From Nematostella vectensis (Eukaryota > Cnidaria > Anthozoa > Actiniaria > Edwardsiidae): a stretch of DNA of 64,000 nucleotides. Position numbers and translations under genes: made by a program. Under the pieces are notes generated by a model. That model ran no database searches. It saw nothing but the letters and a program-made list of their open reading frames with translations, and was not told the DNA's origin. This document shows, piece after piece, positions 23,992-46,477 of the stretch (positions are counted from its first letter, which is position 1; the number at the start of each line of letters is the position of its first letter). The stretch is taken from the NCBI RefSeq assembly GCF_932526225.1, contig NC_064048.1, positions 4,880,627 through 4,944,626 on the forward strand, read 5' to 3'.

Positions 23992-24474
23992 AGTGGCGGG
24001 CGAGGCCGGCTTATACCCAAGATTTACTTGGGGGGGGGTGGGGTACAGGTTTGGATATCATATCTGAAAATGTAGCGCAAAGCTTTTTGTAGGATTTCTC
24101 AAGGCTAGGGACAGACAATTGGGTAATTATCTCTGATTATTTTCCCTGCTCGATTTACTCTCGTCCCTGTGATTTCAGTGGCATTTACAGACTTAGCCAA
24201 GCAGGCACCGCGGTGGGGGAGGGGCTGGAGAGCCGCGGCACCAACCCACTTTTTACGACAGAAACAAGTAAAAAACTATGGTTTATTCCTTATTATTCCT
24301 TTTTAAATATGACTGACAGCCCACCCACTTTTCAACATGAAGTGCTGTCCCTTAAAAAGGACAAAAACGTAGGAAGAAACCAGGCACGGACCTTGTGATC
24401 TGCGCCGACACTTGATTATGAAATAAAACCTTTAAAAGAAAAAGTCGAAACAACGCAGAGTTTCTTTTTTAAAA

Positions 24475-24840
24475 AGATATTTCGGCAGGCCACGCCTTCT
24501 TCAGGTTATAAATGAGTTACAGTTCTACAGTGGCATGTTACATTTTTTTAATGTACAAAGTTCATTAATGATTAACTAACAAACACAAAAGATAAAAAGT
24601 ATTTGAGTAAGGAGTAACTTAAGGAAGTTAGTGGATGATGGTAAATAGGGTTGTGTGGATAACTAGACGGTTTCTTCACGCCGGTTGAGGCCACGTTCAA
24701 GAGTACCAGCGTGAGCTATCAGTTTAACTTCTCTTGCTTTGCGGATGGAGTCGCGGTTGTTTGTTATTTTTTCAATAGGTATGAGCTCTATGTCAGAAGC
24801 GAAGTGGTTAGGTTTCGGAAGTGTTCAGGGTTCAGGGTTG
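24475..24840 (-). mobile_element. 3' remnant of a Penelope-like retroelement (GIY-YIG end)
   Basis: On the minus strand, 24663-24835 encodes a degraded C-terminal segment with HFASDIELIPIEKI and NRDSIRKAREVKLI, then GLNRREE and a TAG stop. This resembles the end of the GIY-YIG endonuclease region of Penelope-like elements. A frameshift lies near 24805. The 3' tail has CCTGAAGAAGGCGTGGCC...GAAATATC. The copy is heavily 5'-truncated and inactive. Confidence 0.55.
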
Positions 24841-26484
24841 GTAAGGAAAAGTAAGAAATTTCTTACAGCTTTTAAACACATTTTATTATATCCGGCTGAA
24901 ACATTTCCCTAGTTGAGTCGCCTCAAGAGGCTACCTCAGTACCATGTGTCCACTTTAACTTGATGCGTGCCTTCAAAAAAGAGCTAAGGCACATTCTAAA
25001 AGATAGCCAAGGAAAAGATAGACACTCGACCTTCCCCCTTACTGGTAAATTTATCTACTCGTTCTTTACGATTTCTGGGCCATATATTCTCCTAAAGATA
25101 GCATCATCCGACCTCTATCCTTTTGTTCCTCTTATATCCTTGTTCTGTTTACGACTTAAGACCGTATATTCGCCTTCCATGCAACCTAGGTGTTGCCCTT
25201 CATCTCGATCCATTTTTTACCCGATCATTAACAAGATTTCAATCGAGTCAAGTACAAACTCTGAAACTCTTAGCTGCCGTCACGTATTGCTTGTCGCTGC
25301 ACTTGAAATTTGATGAATAATGTCTGACTGGTCTGACCTTTCGTTCTAAGACGTGTGTCTAAGCAAAACAATATTTAGAGGAGTAAAGTTAGTCATCCAA
25401 AATATGGAATTGACCTTTTAAGGTACCATAAAGCTATTTCAGGAGCATTCGATCTATAATGAGCGCCAAAGGCCAAAGAATGGTTATATTGCTATAAAAT
25501 TGCTATATATATGTGTATGTAATATATTATTTTGCCATTTTTAAACGTATGAAATGCTAATTATAGTTATATATAGTAGCTGAAATCTTTATTTAGGAGT
25601 CAAAATGGTGCTCGACTTGACAGCGCCCCCTTAATTAAACCTGATCCGCCTGGTGTGGGAAAAAATAGGTTTTTATTTGAAAGATCACTCAAATGCTTTG
25701 TTTAAATTCTGATTCATGGCTAATTAGAAGAATGAAGAGATACTTAATAAGGAGGGGGCTGCTATATTTGGGGGTTGCGATGTTTTTAGCATCGATTACA
25801 GGGAAAGGCCTCAATTTTTAATAGGGTTAAAGAGGGCCTTATTTTTTTTAACAGGTATTCTTTTCAAATTCCAAGCCTCCTAGAAGTCTGGAATTTCATT
25901 TTTTTTTTTTTTTTGGAGAGGACCCCAGCCAGTTTCATGACTTTCCTTTGGCTAAAGTTTGGCCTCTACTATTTTGCAGTTTTGGTTTTATTAACTTCCA
26001 TATGATTTAGGTTCTAACAATAATTAGCATTTCATATATTTGAAAATGGCAAAATTTTCACGGGGGAGCATGTCCCCAGACCCCCCCCCCCCCCCCCATC
26101 ATACAATATTACTTACACCACTGAAAAATAGGCGCCAAATCAACTTTTCTCCTGATGGCCTGGAGGTGTTTAAGGCCTGCTCCGCCGCCCCTTTACATAC
26201 CAAGAAAATTTAGCCAAAAATTGTCGTTTTTCCCAGACGCGGCCACTCCCATATAATCCGAACCTAATCTATTCCTTATTTGGAAAACCTGCACGATTCT
26301 TGTCATTTTTAGGGCTGCCGTACCGCAGGTGCTTCGCGAACTTTATGAATTTTATTCAGAAGAGAAAAACAGTGACTGTGACCAGCTGTAGTCACTAAAG
26401 AAAGCCTCTGAAAAGAAACTAAAATTCCTCGGCACCAGACCCTTAAAACGACAACGGTTTCTTCATATACCCCTCGCACAATAA

Positions 26485-26590
26485 AGCCAGCCAGGATTTT
26501 TAACAGGAGTGGTCCCAAAAGGCCCTTTCAAGGCATTTTCTTCTGTATTTTAGATGATGTCCCATACCCCCTAGCTACGCACGCCCCTGA
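26485..26590. mobile_element. GTAGCC/GGCTAC short element, degraded copy
   Basis: Contains GCCAGGATTTTTAACAGGAG, 'tgtattttagatgatgtccc' and a terminal CTAGCTACGCACGCCCC, which parallels copy A at 12649-12806. Confidence 0.5.
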
Positions 26591-27068
26591 TAATTTTAGC
26601 TTTTTTTGGTTCTCTGGGAGAGGGCCTTAATTTTTGGTCGTCTTTTTTTTTTTTTTTTTTTTTTTTTGGGGGGGGGGGGGGTGGGGGGCACCGTTTTTGT
26701 GCTTACGATTGGGGGAGGGTCGCTATTTTTTAGCGGAAAAAAGTCAACTTAACTGCCCTCTCCCCCCAATAAATAATGACTTTTCCCTTTATGGTCTTTT
26801 GATACTGTACTATAATCGCCTATGTTGTGTTCAGCAATGATTGTTATAGTGTTTGCAATTTTTTGGATAAAATTTTGATAAATTAGACTGCAAGGTTCTT
26901 ACTTATTTTTTTATTTTATTTTCATATACAACGAACAATGACAAACATTATAACAATCAATGCTGATCTCCCGGTAAAAAAATTCGGTGAAAAATGCTCT
27001 TCAAGTTTCCTGTGTAAGTTTGAGATTGGGGCGAGTCTACCGCTGACTTCCTCGCAGGCGCGCGCGGC

Positions 27069-27081
27069 TTTATAACAGATT
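27069..27081 (+). promoter_or_regulatory. TATA-like element upstream of PSMD13
   Basis: TTTATAACAGATT, 45 bases before the PSMD13 ATG and just after a GC-rich CGCGCGCGG stretch. It is identical to the 13-mer in the Kip promoter. Confidence 0.4.
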
Positions 27082-27125
27082 TCTGTTATTCACAAAATCT
27101 AGTCTTCACCGAAAAAACTTTTAAA

Positions 27126-38000
<10,875 letters not shown>

Positions 38001-38819
38001 ACTGACCCCCCCCCCCCCCCCCCTGACTACACCCACGGCTGGTCGGGACACTTTCTAGTGTGTGCAACATTTATGTGTCCTCAATAGTGCCTCCTCGGTT
38101 GCTAAACTGGAAAACATCACGGAAACACTTGCGCGTGTGTACTGTGCCTTAGAGACTTGTAGCCACGCCTTAGTTATTGTTTTTACACAATATTGGAACA
38201 AACATTTGTAGAAATCTCGAAAAGTCCATCTAAAAAGGTATTATTTCTTGCATAAAACGTGCGAGCAAAGAATAAATGCCTGTGCTTTTTTACTCTGAAG
38301 TCTCGTGCAAGTAGCGCCAGCATCGCCCAAAATTGCTTACCGCCTCGCTCAGTCGATTTGATCACAAGACAAAACGAATTACTTCGCATAAAAGGTTATA
38401 CATGCATGAAACTTTAGAGACCAGGCTACGCATTTACATGACACGTGACGTTCTGTAAAAAGAATGAGTGCATGTGTAAATAAAGATTCCTCTTATTTCT
38501 GCGGCCCTCTTTATTTTGTTACTAATATGGCACTGGCGTTCCTTGTATATATGAAGTACCTTGGCATCCAGTTAAGTGTTTGCTGTGATGTTTATAAGCA
38601 CCACTTTCTATTCTTCCTGAAACGATTCCAGTATTATTCTCGTTTTCCGACGACTACGCAGGGGGATTACCTCTATCCCGAAGACCCACCAATATTTTTA
38701 TTTTTATTTATTTTTTTATTTTTTTTTTTTGCACTTCTCTCTTTTACCCCTTGCATTTAATTCTCGAAATGTTTGAAAATTTTAACAACAAAAAAAAAAC
38801 CTTAAGCATGCTGCATCTG

Positions 38820-38979
38820 TAGCCTCGTCCCCAGGCTACTCCCTTGCTGTCAGCTCCATGATGCTTTGCGCGCAGACACACTTTTCAATATTGCGGACGC
38901 TTCACGCTGACTAAGGGCCAGTGACGTCATAGCCATGTAGAGCGTGATAGGCCCGCCGAGAAGCAAAGGGAAGAGGCTA
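38820..38979. mobile_element. 160-bp element with AGCCTCKTCCC terminal inverted repeats
   Basis: Left end AGCCTCGTCCCCAGGC; the right end GGGAAGAGGCT is an imperfect inverse. The right third also occurs at 173-232. Confidence 0.6.
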
Positions 38980-39258
38980 CTGCTTCTATAATCCCCGAGT
39001 AATATGTAATTTGATCTCTTAATATCAAATATCCACTGCAGTTAATTTTACACCGGCTGATTGGGACCAAGCTATAATTGTGATATTTTCGATTAAGTTT
39101 TATTTGGTGACTTTGATTCAACATGGCTTATTGCTTTTTTTCCGAGTTGTCTAACTTCCTTTGATGAAAAAAGACATTAACAAAGGTGTGTATGACTAGA
39201 ACTCCGAGAGATTTACTTCTTTTTAATTTCCAGAGATGTCAACATCTTTTTATATTCG

Positions 39259-39912
39259 CTGTGTCTACTTGCACGGCTTCCGGTAAAGGAGGGGAAAAAA
39301 GTAGCTGCACGGCTGTCTCCAGTTTTCTCGATTTTTAGGATAAATAACAAGTTTCTGGCTTTAAAACACTTCCACGATTATTTAGAACAGCCAAGCGACG
39401 ATTTTTAGCCTGAAAAGCTATGCATAACAAGCGGCCCACAATCACAAATACTCGGCAAAGTATGAACGAAGCGTGGAGTTCGGCATTTCATGCATCGTTC
39501 CTTATGTGCTGAGCACTCGCATGTCGCCTTTTGCGAATTTTTTCAGCTCGAAGCCATCGTTTGACGGTTCTAAATAACGGTGGGAGGTTTTTAAAGTCGA
39601 AACTTTTCATTTTGGCTTAATGGCAAAAAGAAAAAAGGGAAGTGCATTTACTTTTTTTTCTCCTTGCACAGCTGTTATGGCGAAAACGAGAAGTGTAGAA
39701 CTCCACGATTCGTTCATACTTTGCCAAGCATTTGCGGGTCGCTTGTTGCATTTCTTTTCAGGCTAAAAATCGTCGCTTGGCTGTTCTTAATAATCGTGGA
39801 AATGTTTCAAAGCCAGAAACTTGTTGTTTAGGCTAAAAATCGAGAAAATGGGAGACAGCCGTGCAGCTAGTTTTTTTTCCTCCTTTACCGGAAGCCGTAC
39901 AAGTAGACACAG
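39259..39912. mobile_element. 654-bp foldback element
   Basis: Long inverted arms: CTGTGTCTACTTG...GGCTTCCGGTAAAGGAGG on the left and CCTCCTTTACCGGAAGCC...CAAGTAGACACAG on the right. They also share AAAATCGTCGCTTGGCTGTT and TTCATACTTTGCC (or complements). No coding content was recognised. Confidence 0.85.
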
Positions 39913-40970
39913 GGTTTTATATTTTCCCCGTAATAACGGTTATTGCTTATTATCTGATTGAATCAAAGTTGAGAAAGTCCACCGCCTCATTTCAATCGAT
40001 GCATTTTTTAATTTCTTATCTTAGGGGTACTAACCCAACATTTTTTAAAGAAAAAAAATGAAAAAAATATCATTCTATATGAAAATTGTAATTTATCGAC
40101 TTCAGGGATTATATAAAAAATATGGTCTAAAAATGCTGCTTTCTTGTCTCATATCTTTAGATTCTGTAGTCGCCAGATTACCTTAAGCCCCTTATTTGTT
40201 TCAGTGCATTTGCCCTGATATTTCAAAATCGAAATCCAAAGTACTAGTGCTCGATATCTGTGGAAAGACCACTTTTTGTTTGTTTAGGATTATCAGGGCA
40301 TGCGGTAATCAGGTATCCTTGTGATAAAAAAAAAATGCCTAATCTTTTATCGGTTTTAGTCTCAATGTCCAAGCTTCAGGGTCACAAACTCTAAACATTT
40401 TCAAATCACTTCCCTTCCCTTTTATTCCCTTCTTAAGGGAATAAAAATAAGTGAAAAAAGAAATGGTGTAGAGTATATTTAGTAAATAAACCCCTTCTAG
40501 CGGCTTGGATATCGGCGGATAATGTCCAAGGATAAGAAATGGTACGAAAAATGAACAGCTGTGAAATTTGTGTGTATCACAGTGAGCCAAAGAAGGGTTT
40601 AATTATTTTATATCCCAGTGACTACAATCAAAATGCGAAAGGTGTCTTCTTTGCGCGCTGCTAACAAGAACTGGAATGATATCAAGATATCATTTTAAAG
40701 CATACTTAGTTTATTTTAAAATGGACTTACTTTAAAACAAAAAAAAGTTAGGCAACTGAAACAAGCTCGAAAGATAACTCTCACTGCGTGACTACGCCCT
40801 TGTTTGATAAAACAGTTGGTTCATTAAGATTTATGGCTGTCTGTGATAAAAAAACCTAGTGCACTTTTTAAATTGTTAGTTAACGGCCTGCCTGCTTGCT
40901 AAAAGTAGGAGATAAAAAAGAAGGCAGATAAATAGTCAAAATAAACAACCTATGAAAGGCGATTCGTATC

Positions 40971-40977
40971 TATAAAA
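40971..40977 (+). promoter_or_regulatory. TATA box of the ShKT-CAP gene
   Basis: TATAAAA, 66-72 bases before the ATG at 41043, which puts a start site near 41000. Confidence 0.6.
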
Positions 40978-41042
40978 CGAGCCACGCTCCGCTATCCTCG
41001 ATCAGTTGGTGCCCTAACTTGAAAAGCGAACACCTCACAGAA

Positions 41043-44000
41043 ATGGAGAGCCGTCTAACATCAACACTACTTGCAGCTTTTTTGCTGTGCGGTTTCAGTA
41101 TTCAAGTATCTATATGCAAACAGGATGGTAAGTTTAAAGCGACAATTACACCAGTTTACTTTCGGTCAATTAAGTGACAATCTCCAATGAATTTTACGGA
41201 AAAGCAAAAAAATATTTCAAAATTATTAAAACAGTCTAATTGAAGTTTTTTCGAGGAGTTTTTTTTTTTTTTAGAGGGGATGGCCTGTTGAATAGCGCGG
41301 GTCCTAATACATTCTTTTTGTTGAGGTTTCTGTCTGCCCGAAGAACTGGTGTGACTGCCACTTAAAAAAAAAAAAAAAAAAACATGAGTGCATGTAAGAA
41401 TATTAAAAAAATTACGGAAACAGTAAAGAGGGCCTGGGAGATACCTCCCTGCTCTTGCTCGGTCCCTTTTCTTAGTAGACGAGAGACGAAGCCTGTACCA
41501 CTGAGCTATTGCGCCACTACTGCTTCACCCTTGCACATAAGCGCACAAGTCACACCCAAAAAAACAAGTACACTTGCCTCGCCAAGGAACATTCCACGAT
41601 AAAAAAAAAAAAAAAAAACAGGAGAGGAAATCAGAGCCAGAACTTATTATACGATGAATATCTCCCATTATAGTAATTATAGTCTATAATATTAGCTCAA
41701 ATTTTAGATGCGTCGTCAACTTGCCGAGACGAGAGAAGTGACTGTGACTGGATCGCTAAGAATGTTGTAAACCTCGGAGACTACTGCACAAAATGGAAGA
41801 ACGACCCTGCCGTCATGAAATGTCGTAAGACATGCGGAATGTGTGGTGAGTCACAGCAAAATCCCCCCCCCCTCCCCTACCAATCCCGATACTCCCTCCT
41901 CCTACACCCCCCTCTCTTCTACATACACATGTAAACACACTTTTAAGGGTTTTTAGCGTCCCAAGCTTGATTTTAGGCAATTACCTTGAAAGTAAAATAA
42001 CTTCAGGAATTTGAGAGAAAGAGCGCACCAGTATACGCTTATTTCAAATATCAAACTTTCACTTTAAATTACTGTTAGATTTCTTTATGTGCGTAGCCCG
42101 CATTGCATCTTAGGTAATATGTAATTGGAATGCCCGGTCTATTGAAACAGGTTTTCAGATGAAAATAACATAAAAACATAACATAAATTTTTTTTGATAC
42201 AAAAGAGTGCCTGCCGCTTGCCATTTAGACGCGGAAACTGTTATGTCCGATGTTGCTTCCCATGGAGGCAAAAATGCACTTTATAAAACGAAAAGCGCTT
42301 TTATTTCAGGCAACAAAATGCCAGCTCCGCCATTACCTGAGATTGAGGAACCGAAACCGGAAATTGTGCAACCGGAACCGGTGACTGCAGAACCGGAACA
42401 GGAAATCAAGTTCCCAAAGCCAGAAACTGTGGAGCAAGAGCTAAAACCCCAAACTACAGGTAAACTAAAAACACAGGGCTATGAGTAACATACTTGGTTA
42501 TAATGTAACCCTTCTATAGATAAAGTTTATTGTATATTTAATGCCTCTATGAAAACAGAGTCTCTTCCCTTTCGAGCCATACCTTTTCGTATCAAAGCAA
42601 AAGAAACTTAGCCGGAAGTGTAGTGTACGAAATCAATCTTCGGTTCGTGTACAAAAGGCAATCTTGTGTCCATAGTCTGTGATCTTTGTTGCTATCTACC
42701 AAAGATTGCTGCTGGCACAAAGATACGTGGGCGCTGGAAACGCGATTGGAACAAAGGATGATCAGCGGACATTGTGCACTACAATGAGGCAATTAACGCG
42801 GGATATGGACGCGCTAAGGACATCGCTCATTAAGCTTTTTACATTTGTTCGCATGCATTCCCTACTATACATCGCTCTGGAAACTCTAAAGAGCCGACCC
42901 TATGTGACGCGATATAATAAGTGCCTCTAAAGAAAAAGAAAAGAATGGCGTTTGTGCAATTCTTTTTCCATTTTCTATTCAGGGTGTTTGCTTTAGGAGT
43001 GAGGTAACTGTATTTTCTGAATTTACAATTTAATTCGTACATGTCATAACAGTCATAACATCCGCTGATCAGAATTCTACTCATAACTACTAACTACTCA
43101 CAGGAGAGATGACAGGTTTCGAGAAGGAATGCCTAGACGCGCACAACATGTACCGCGCCCGCCATGGCGTACCGCCGATGACCTGGTCACGTGACCTGGC
43201 ACGTGACGCACAGAGCTGGGCAGATACCCTAGCACGCGAAAACAAGTTCGAGCATGACTCAAGCCTTAAAAAACTTGGGGAGGGCGAGAACCTGGCCTAC
43301 TTCGCGCCGGCAAACCGGAAATGCAAGGGACCGGAAGACACGTGGTGCGTGCACTGTGGGGAGATGGTTAAGGTAAGTAGTGTGAAACGGATTTACAGCC
43401 GTTAAATCTGCGGATTATTGATTTTGAAGACTCCCTCAGTTACTGACACAGCTCAGGTTGGGAGAAGGGGGGGAGGGGGTGGGGGGGGGGGGCGGAGGAA
43501 GAGACGATTCATTGTTCTTTCGTGAGGGGTACGGTTCACGCTCGGCAACCCCCTTGGTCGCCCCACGCCGCTTAAGCAAGTCTAGGAAAAAGGGAACAAG
43601 AATTAGAGAATGACAGTTCTAGCCTGCGTTTGTCCCCTTCCCTTAGGTATATCTGAGATTCATCATTTTCGCCCCCTCCCTTTTCCCCCACAGGATAACA
43701 ACAACAATGACAATTTCAATGACGATGACGATGAAATTATAATAACAATAGCAATGTGTAGCTCCCGAAAATATTCATACTTCCCTCACCCCCCCCCCCC
43801 CCCCTTATTGAGGGGGTAGGGGGTATGACCCCCACCCTCCTGGAATTACCAACCCCCTTGGAAAAAAATAATACATTGACTGTTAATGGAAAAAAAGCAT
43901 TCCACCCCTTCCCTCTAAATTCCAGGCCGTTTGCGCCCCCCCCCCCCCAACCCGAAATTTTCAATCCCCTTTATACGAGGGGGGGTATAGATATTCTCTG

Positions 44001-44397
44001 GAACTACACAATGACAATGGCGATGACGATGAAAATGTCGATAACGATGACGTTGACCATGACGATGACATTGATATTAAAAATGACAATGGCAATAATA
44101 AATGTTGAATATTTCTTAAGCGCAAATTAACATACAGAGTTGTGATCAAATGCACAGGACTGGTATGACGAGATCGCGGATTACGACTTCAACAAAGGAG
44201 CCGGCAAGGATAGGTGGTCAGTGGTATTGCACTTCACCCAGGTTGTATGGCGTGGTACCACACAGGTGGGCGTGGCTACAGCGGTTTCCCCGGTAACCAA
44301 GAATTTCTACACAGTGGCCAGGTATAAAATTCCTGGAAACCAAGGGACCAAGGAGGACTTTAAGAAAAACGTGCCTCCGGTCGAACATGTAGCATAA
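41043..44397 (+). CDS. Secreted ShKT-CAP (SCP/CRISP-like) protein
   Basis: Five exons with matching phases: 41043-41127, 41708-41845, 42310-42459, 43104-43372 and 44158-44397, giving 293 residues. Residues 1-25 are a hydrophobic signal peptide. Residues 34-74 form a ShKT domain with all six cysteines (34, 41, 55, 67, 71, 74). Residues 75-124 are a Pro/Glu-rich linker of EPxPE-type repeats. Residues 125-293 are a CAP domain (AHNMYRARHGVPPM) with the usual His/Glu tetrad at H175, E186 (GENL), E219 (WYDE) and H239 (HFTQVVW). CAP proteins are extracellular, with roles from lipid binding to venom; the ShKT-first order is common in cnidarians and nematodes. The function here is unknown, and venom use cannot be inferred from sequence. 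AATAAA occurs at 44466. Intron 1 holds a degraded TTAA MITE, and intron 4 is C-rich low-complexity DNA. Confidence 0.93.
41134..41365. mobile_element. TTAA-flanked MITE, divergent copy 4, in the CAP gene intron 1
   Basis: TTTAAAGCGACAATTACACC to GGTGTGACTGCCACTTAA. The inverted termini and interior order resemble the other three copies but have many substitutions and deletions. It begins six bases after the exon 1 donor GT. Confidence 0.65.
41440..41540 (-). repeat. tRNA-like fragment in the CAP gene intron 1
   Basis: The minus strand reads GCGCAATAGCTCAGTGGTAC followed by AGGCTTCGTCTCTCG, like a tRNA 5' half. No convincing B-box or closing stem is seen, so it is probably SINE-derived. Confidence 0.3.
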
Positions 44398-44756
44398 AGT
44401 AATATTCCACCGCGTGATTCAAAGCCGAACTTAATAAGTTTCTGCGCAACCTCCGATTGCGTGCAAATAAAAAGTCTAACAAAATGTAACAGCCCATCTG
44501 TAACAGTTCATTAATAAATAAAGAAACATTTACTCTATTACATTTGATATCATGCTTTATTTCTTCTCTTTGAAAAGATTTTACAGTGATTCTAGCAAGC
44601 TTGCCTACGATGTGAACCCCCCGACAGATGTCCACAGATCCTTTCCTTTTCCTCTAAAAATCCAGTTAAATATATAAACCCAGAACCCCATCATGCATCA
44701 CCGCGTACTAACATCCCTTCTATTGAGCTAAACTACGCTAAAATACCGACTCACTA

Positions 44757-44960
44757 AAAGAATCCATTTCCATCGGCTAATTCAAGCAAGTGCCTGAGAT
44801 AATTTCTATTAATTATCGTTAATAAGGTATTTAAACTTCGATAGTGGATCTTATTTTGAATTTTTCAATTAAACCTATGTTTATTTTGTAAACAATGATA
44901 AACGAGTGGTAGATCGATGTTCTTTAAGTTTTTTAGAAACTACAAGCAAGGCCAACTGAC
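44757..44960 (+). repeat. Dispersed repeat family, copy 2
   Basis: Begins with the CCATTTCCATCGGCTAATTC block shared with 10112 and ends in GAGTGGTAGATCGATGTTCT, paralleling the first copy. Confidence 0.6.
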
Positions 44961-45144
44961 TTATTTAAGATTATATTTTTCTCAATGCTTTACTAGACTA
45001 GTACGATAAAACGCAACATTGGTCAATTATCAACTTAAGTCCAAAATGAGCTAATGATTTTTTTTTAAAAATCATGGGGCCGCGTTGTTTAGCAAATTTT
45101 TACCAATCGGGCCCTAAAAAGCATCGGAGTTGCCAAATAAACTC

Positions 45145-45202
45145 ATACTTACCTGACGCGGGAGGTTTATCGTGACCAACGCGGTCCTCTTAGGGTGAGG
45201 CC
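45145..45202 (+). pseudogene. Truncated U1 snRNA copy (5' half only)
   Basis: The first 11 bases, ATACTTACCTG, are the invariant U1 5' end that pairs with splice donors. Stem-loop I follows (GAGGTTTATCGTGACC...GCGGTCCTC), then AGGGTGAGGC, all at U1-like spacing. Homology stops after about 58 bases; stem-loops II-IV and the Sm site are missing. The loop I core GATCACGAA, bound by U1-70K, is altered. Likely a 3'-truncated pseudogene. Confidence 0.7.
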
Positions 45203-46477
45203 ATCTTATAAATCAAGAGAACAAAAAACACCGAAATCGAGCTAAGGGGGTAAGCATCGGCTTCTCCCACATTAATTTTGACGATTAATTTGTGACATTT
45301 CGCAGCTAATTTCTAGCATTTTTTTAGCGAAATTATGTATTTTCGACTTGACTGACAGTGTACGGTAATTGGTTGATTTCGTCGGATTTAGTGGATTAAT
45401 GACTTAAATTAAAATATTGCAATGAAGTTTAATAATGAATATGTTTGTTGTGCGTGTTTTGTTCATTTGTATGCAAAAGAAGCCACAAAAATATAATTTT
45501 ATATCTAGAGTAATTTGAGTGCATCTGATTAGTTTACCTTGTGTCTCCCATAAACAACGTGAAACGCTAAGTACGTTAGGGAGGTTTTTAAAGAAGTTTC
45601 GGTTTAACGCTGTTAAACGCACCTAAATATGCATCAAGCGTTACGTACAAATATATTGCTTGATAAAAGACGATATTACCATTTTTTAAACTAATTGTTA
45701 ACCTTTTTCCCCTATTTAAAACCCAGGTAACCCCACCCCACCCCCTAACTAAACACCACCGTCCTCCCCCCTCCCCCCCTGGGTTAAGGATGGGACCACT
45801 CCGCCGCCGCTGATGTGAGTGAAAAACAATGAAACTAGAGTAAAATGTAGGGTTTTGATACTTAAACATGCCATGACGGATTTAGAATAATTCAAAAAAA
45901 AGATAGTCGAATTATAAAAATTGCAAAAACGTTTTTAAGTTCTTTTAAGTGCTCCTAGAAGGTCGAAGCTATCCCATTTTGATATTAAAAAGAGTTGACC
46001 AATTGTCCATGGATCCGTCACCGCAGTAAGCTTGTGCGACGTGTGTGTCGTTCGTCATGTTTGAGCTTAATTAAATTCGCAAATGCCCCTTTCAAACAAC
46101 CATGATAGAAAATATTATATTCTATGATTGTTGATAATAGCGTGTACCTACTATGATATTAACTATTACCGACTTTCACGCTAAAACTGGAAACGATATT
46201 TGGTGATTTTTTTGTCGTTTGAACGTGAGCATGCAACTGGATGGTAAGCAACGGTGTTGAAAAGGCGGTCATGCGTACAAATACAAAAAAGCACTTTGCT
46301 TTTAAAAGCGCTAGGCTGCACAAATTAAAGCATTGATACAAAATGATCGCATGATCGCCAATAGGCCATTCCATCTATAAGCATGCGGCGCGCACTCGAC
46401 ATGGAAACCTACCTCAACTACCGCGCGCACTTTGTTAGGCGCGCGCTGCATTCTGGTAGATGAGGTAGGTTTGTCTC

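Larger units (their letters stand above)
19193..27060. other. Long gene-poor, repeat-rich intergenic region
   Basis: No gene was supported between the Kip gene and PSMD13. It contains the nested TTAA elements at 21050-22402, an 81-bp tandem repeat at 23748-23991, a Penelope-like remnant at 24475-24840, a short GTAGCC element at 26485-26590, and poly-T/poly-G tracts near 25900 and 26650. The ORFs at 24960-25320 have no recognisable domain. Confidence 0.6.
38001..40970. other. Intergenic region between PSMD13 and the CAP gene
   Basis: Holds the PSMD13 3' UTR (poly(A) signals near 38272 and 38479), a 160-bp inverted-repeat element (38820-38979) and a 650-bp foldback (39259-39912). No further gene is supported. 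Confidence 0.6.
44398..46477. other. Intergenic region between the CAP and fibrinogen-domain genes
   Basis: Contains the CAP gene 3' UTR with AATAAA signals, a copy of the dispersed repeat at 44757-44960, the U1-like fragment at 45145 and a C-rich tract near 45740. No protein gene was seen. Confidence 0.6.

Noticed and set aside
24960-25320. 117-codon and 65-codon plus-strand ORFs
   Set aside because: Two overlapping frames, no domain, no splice support.
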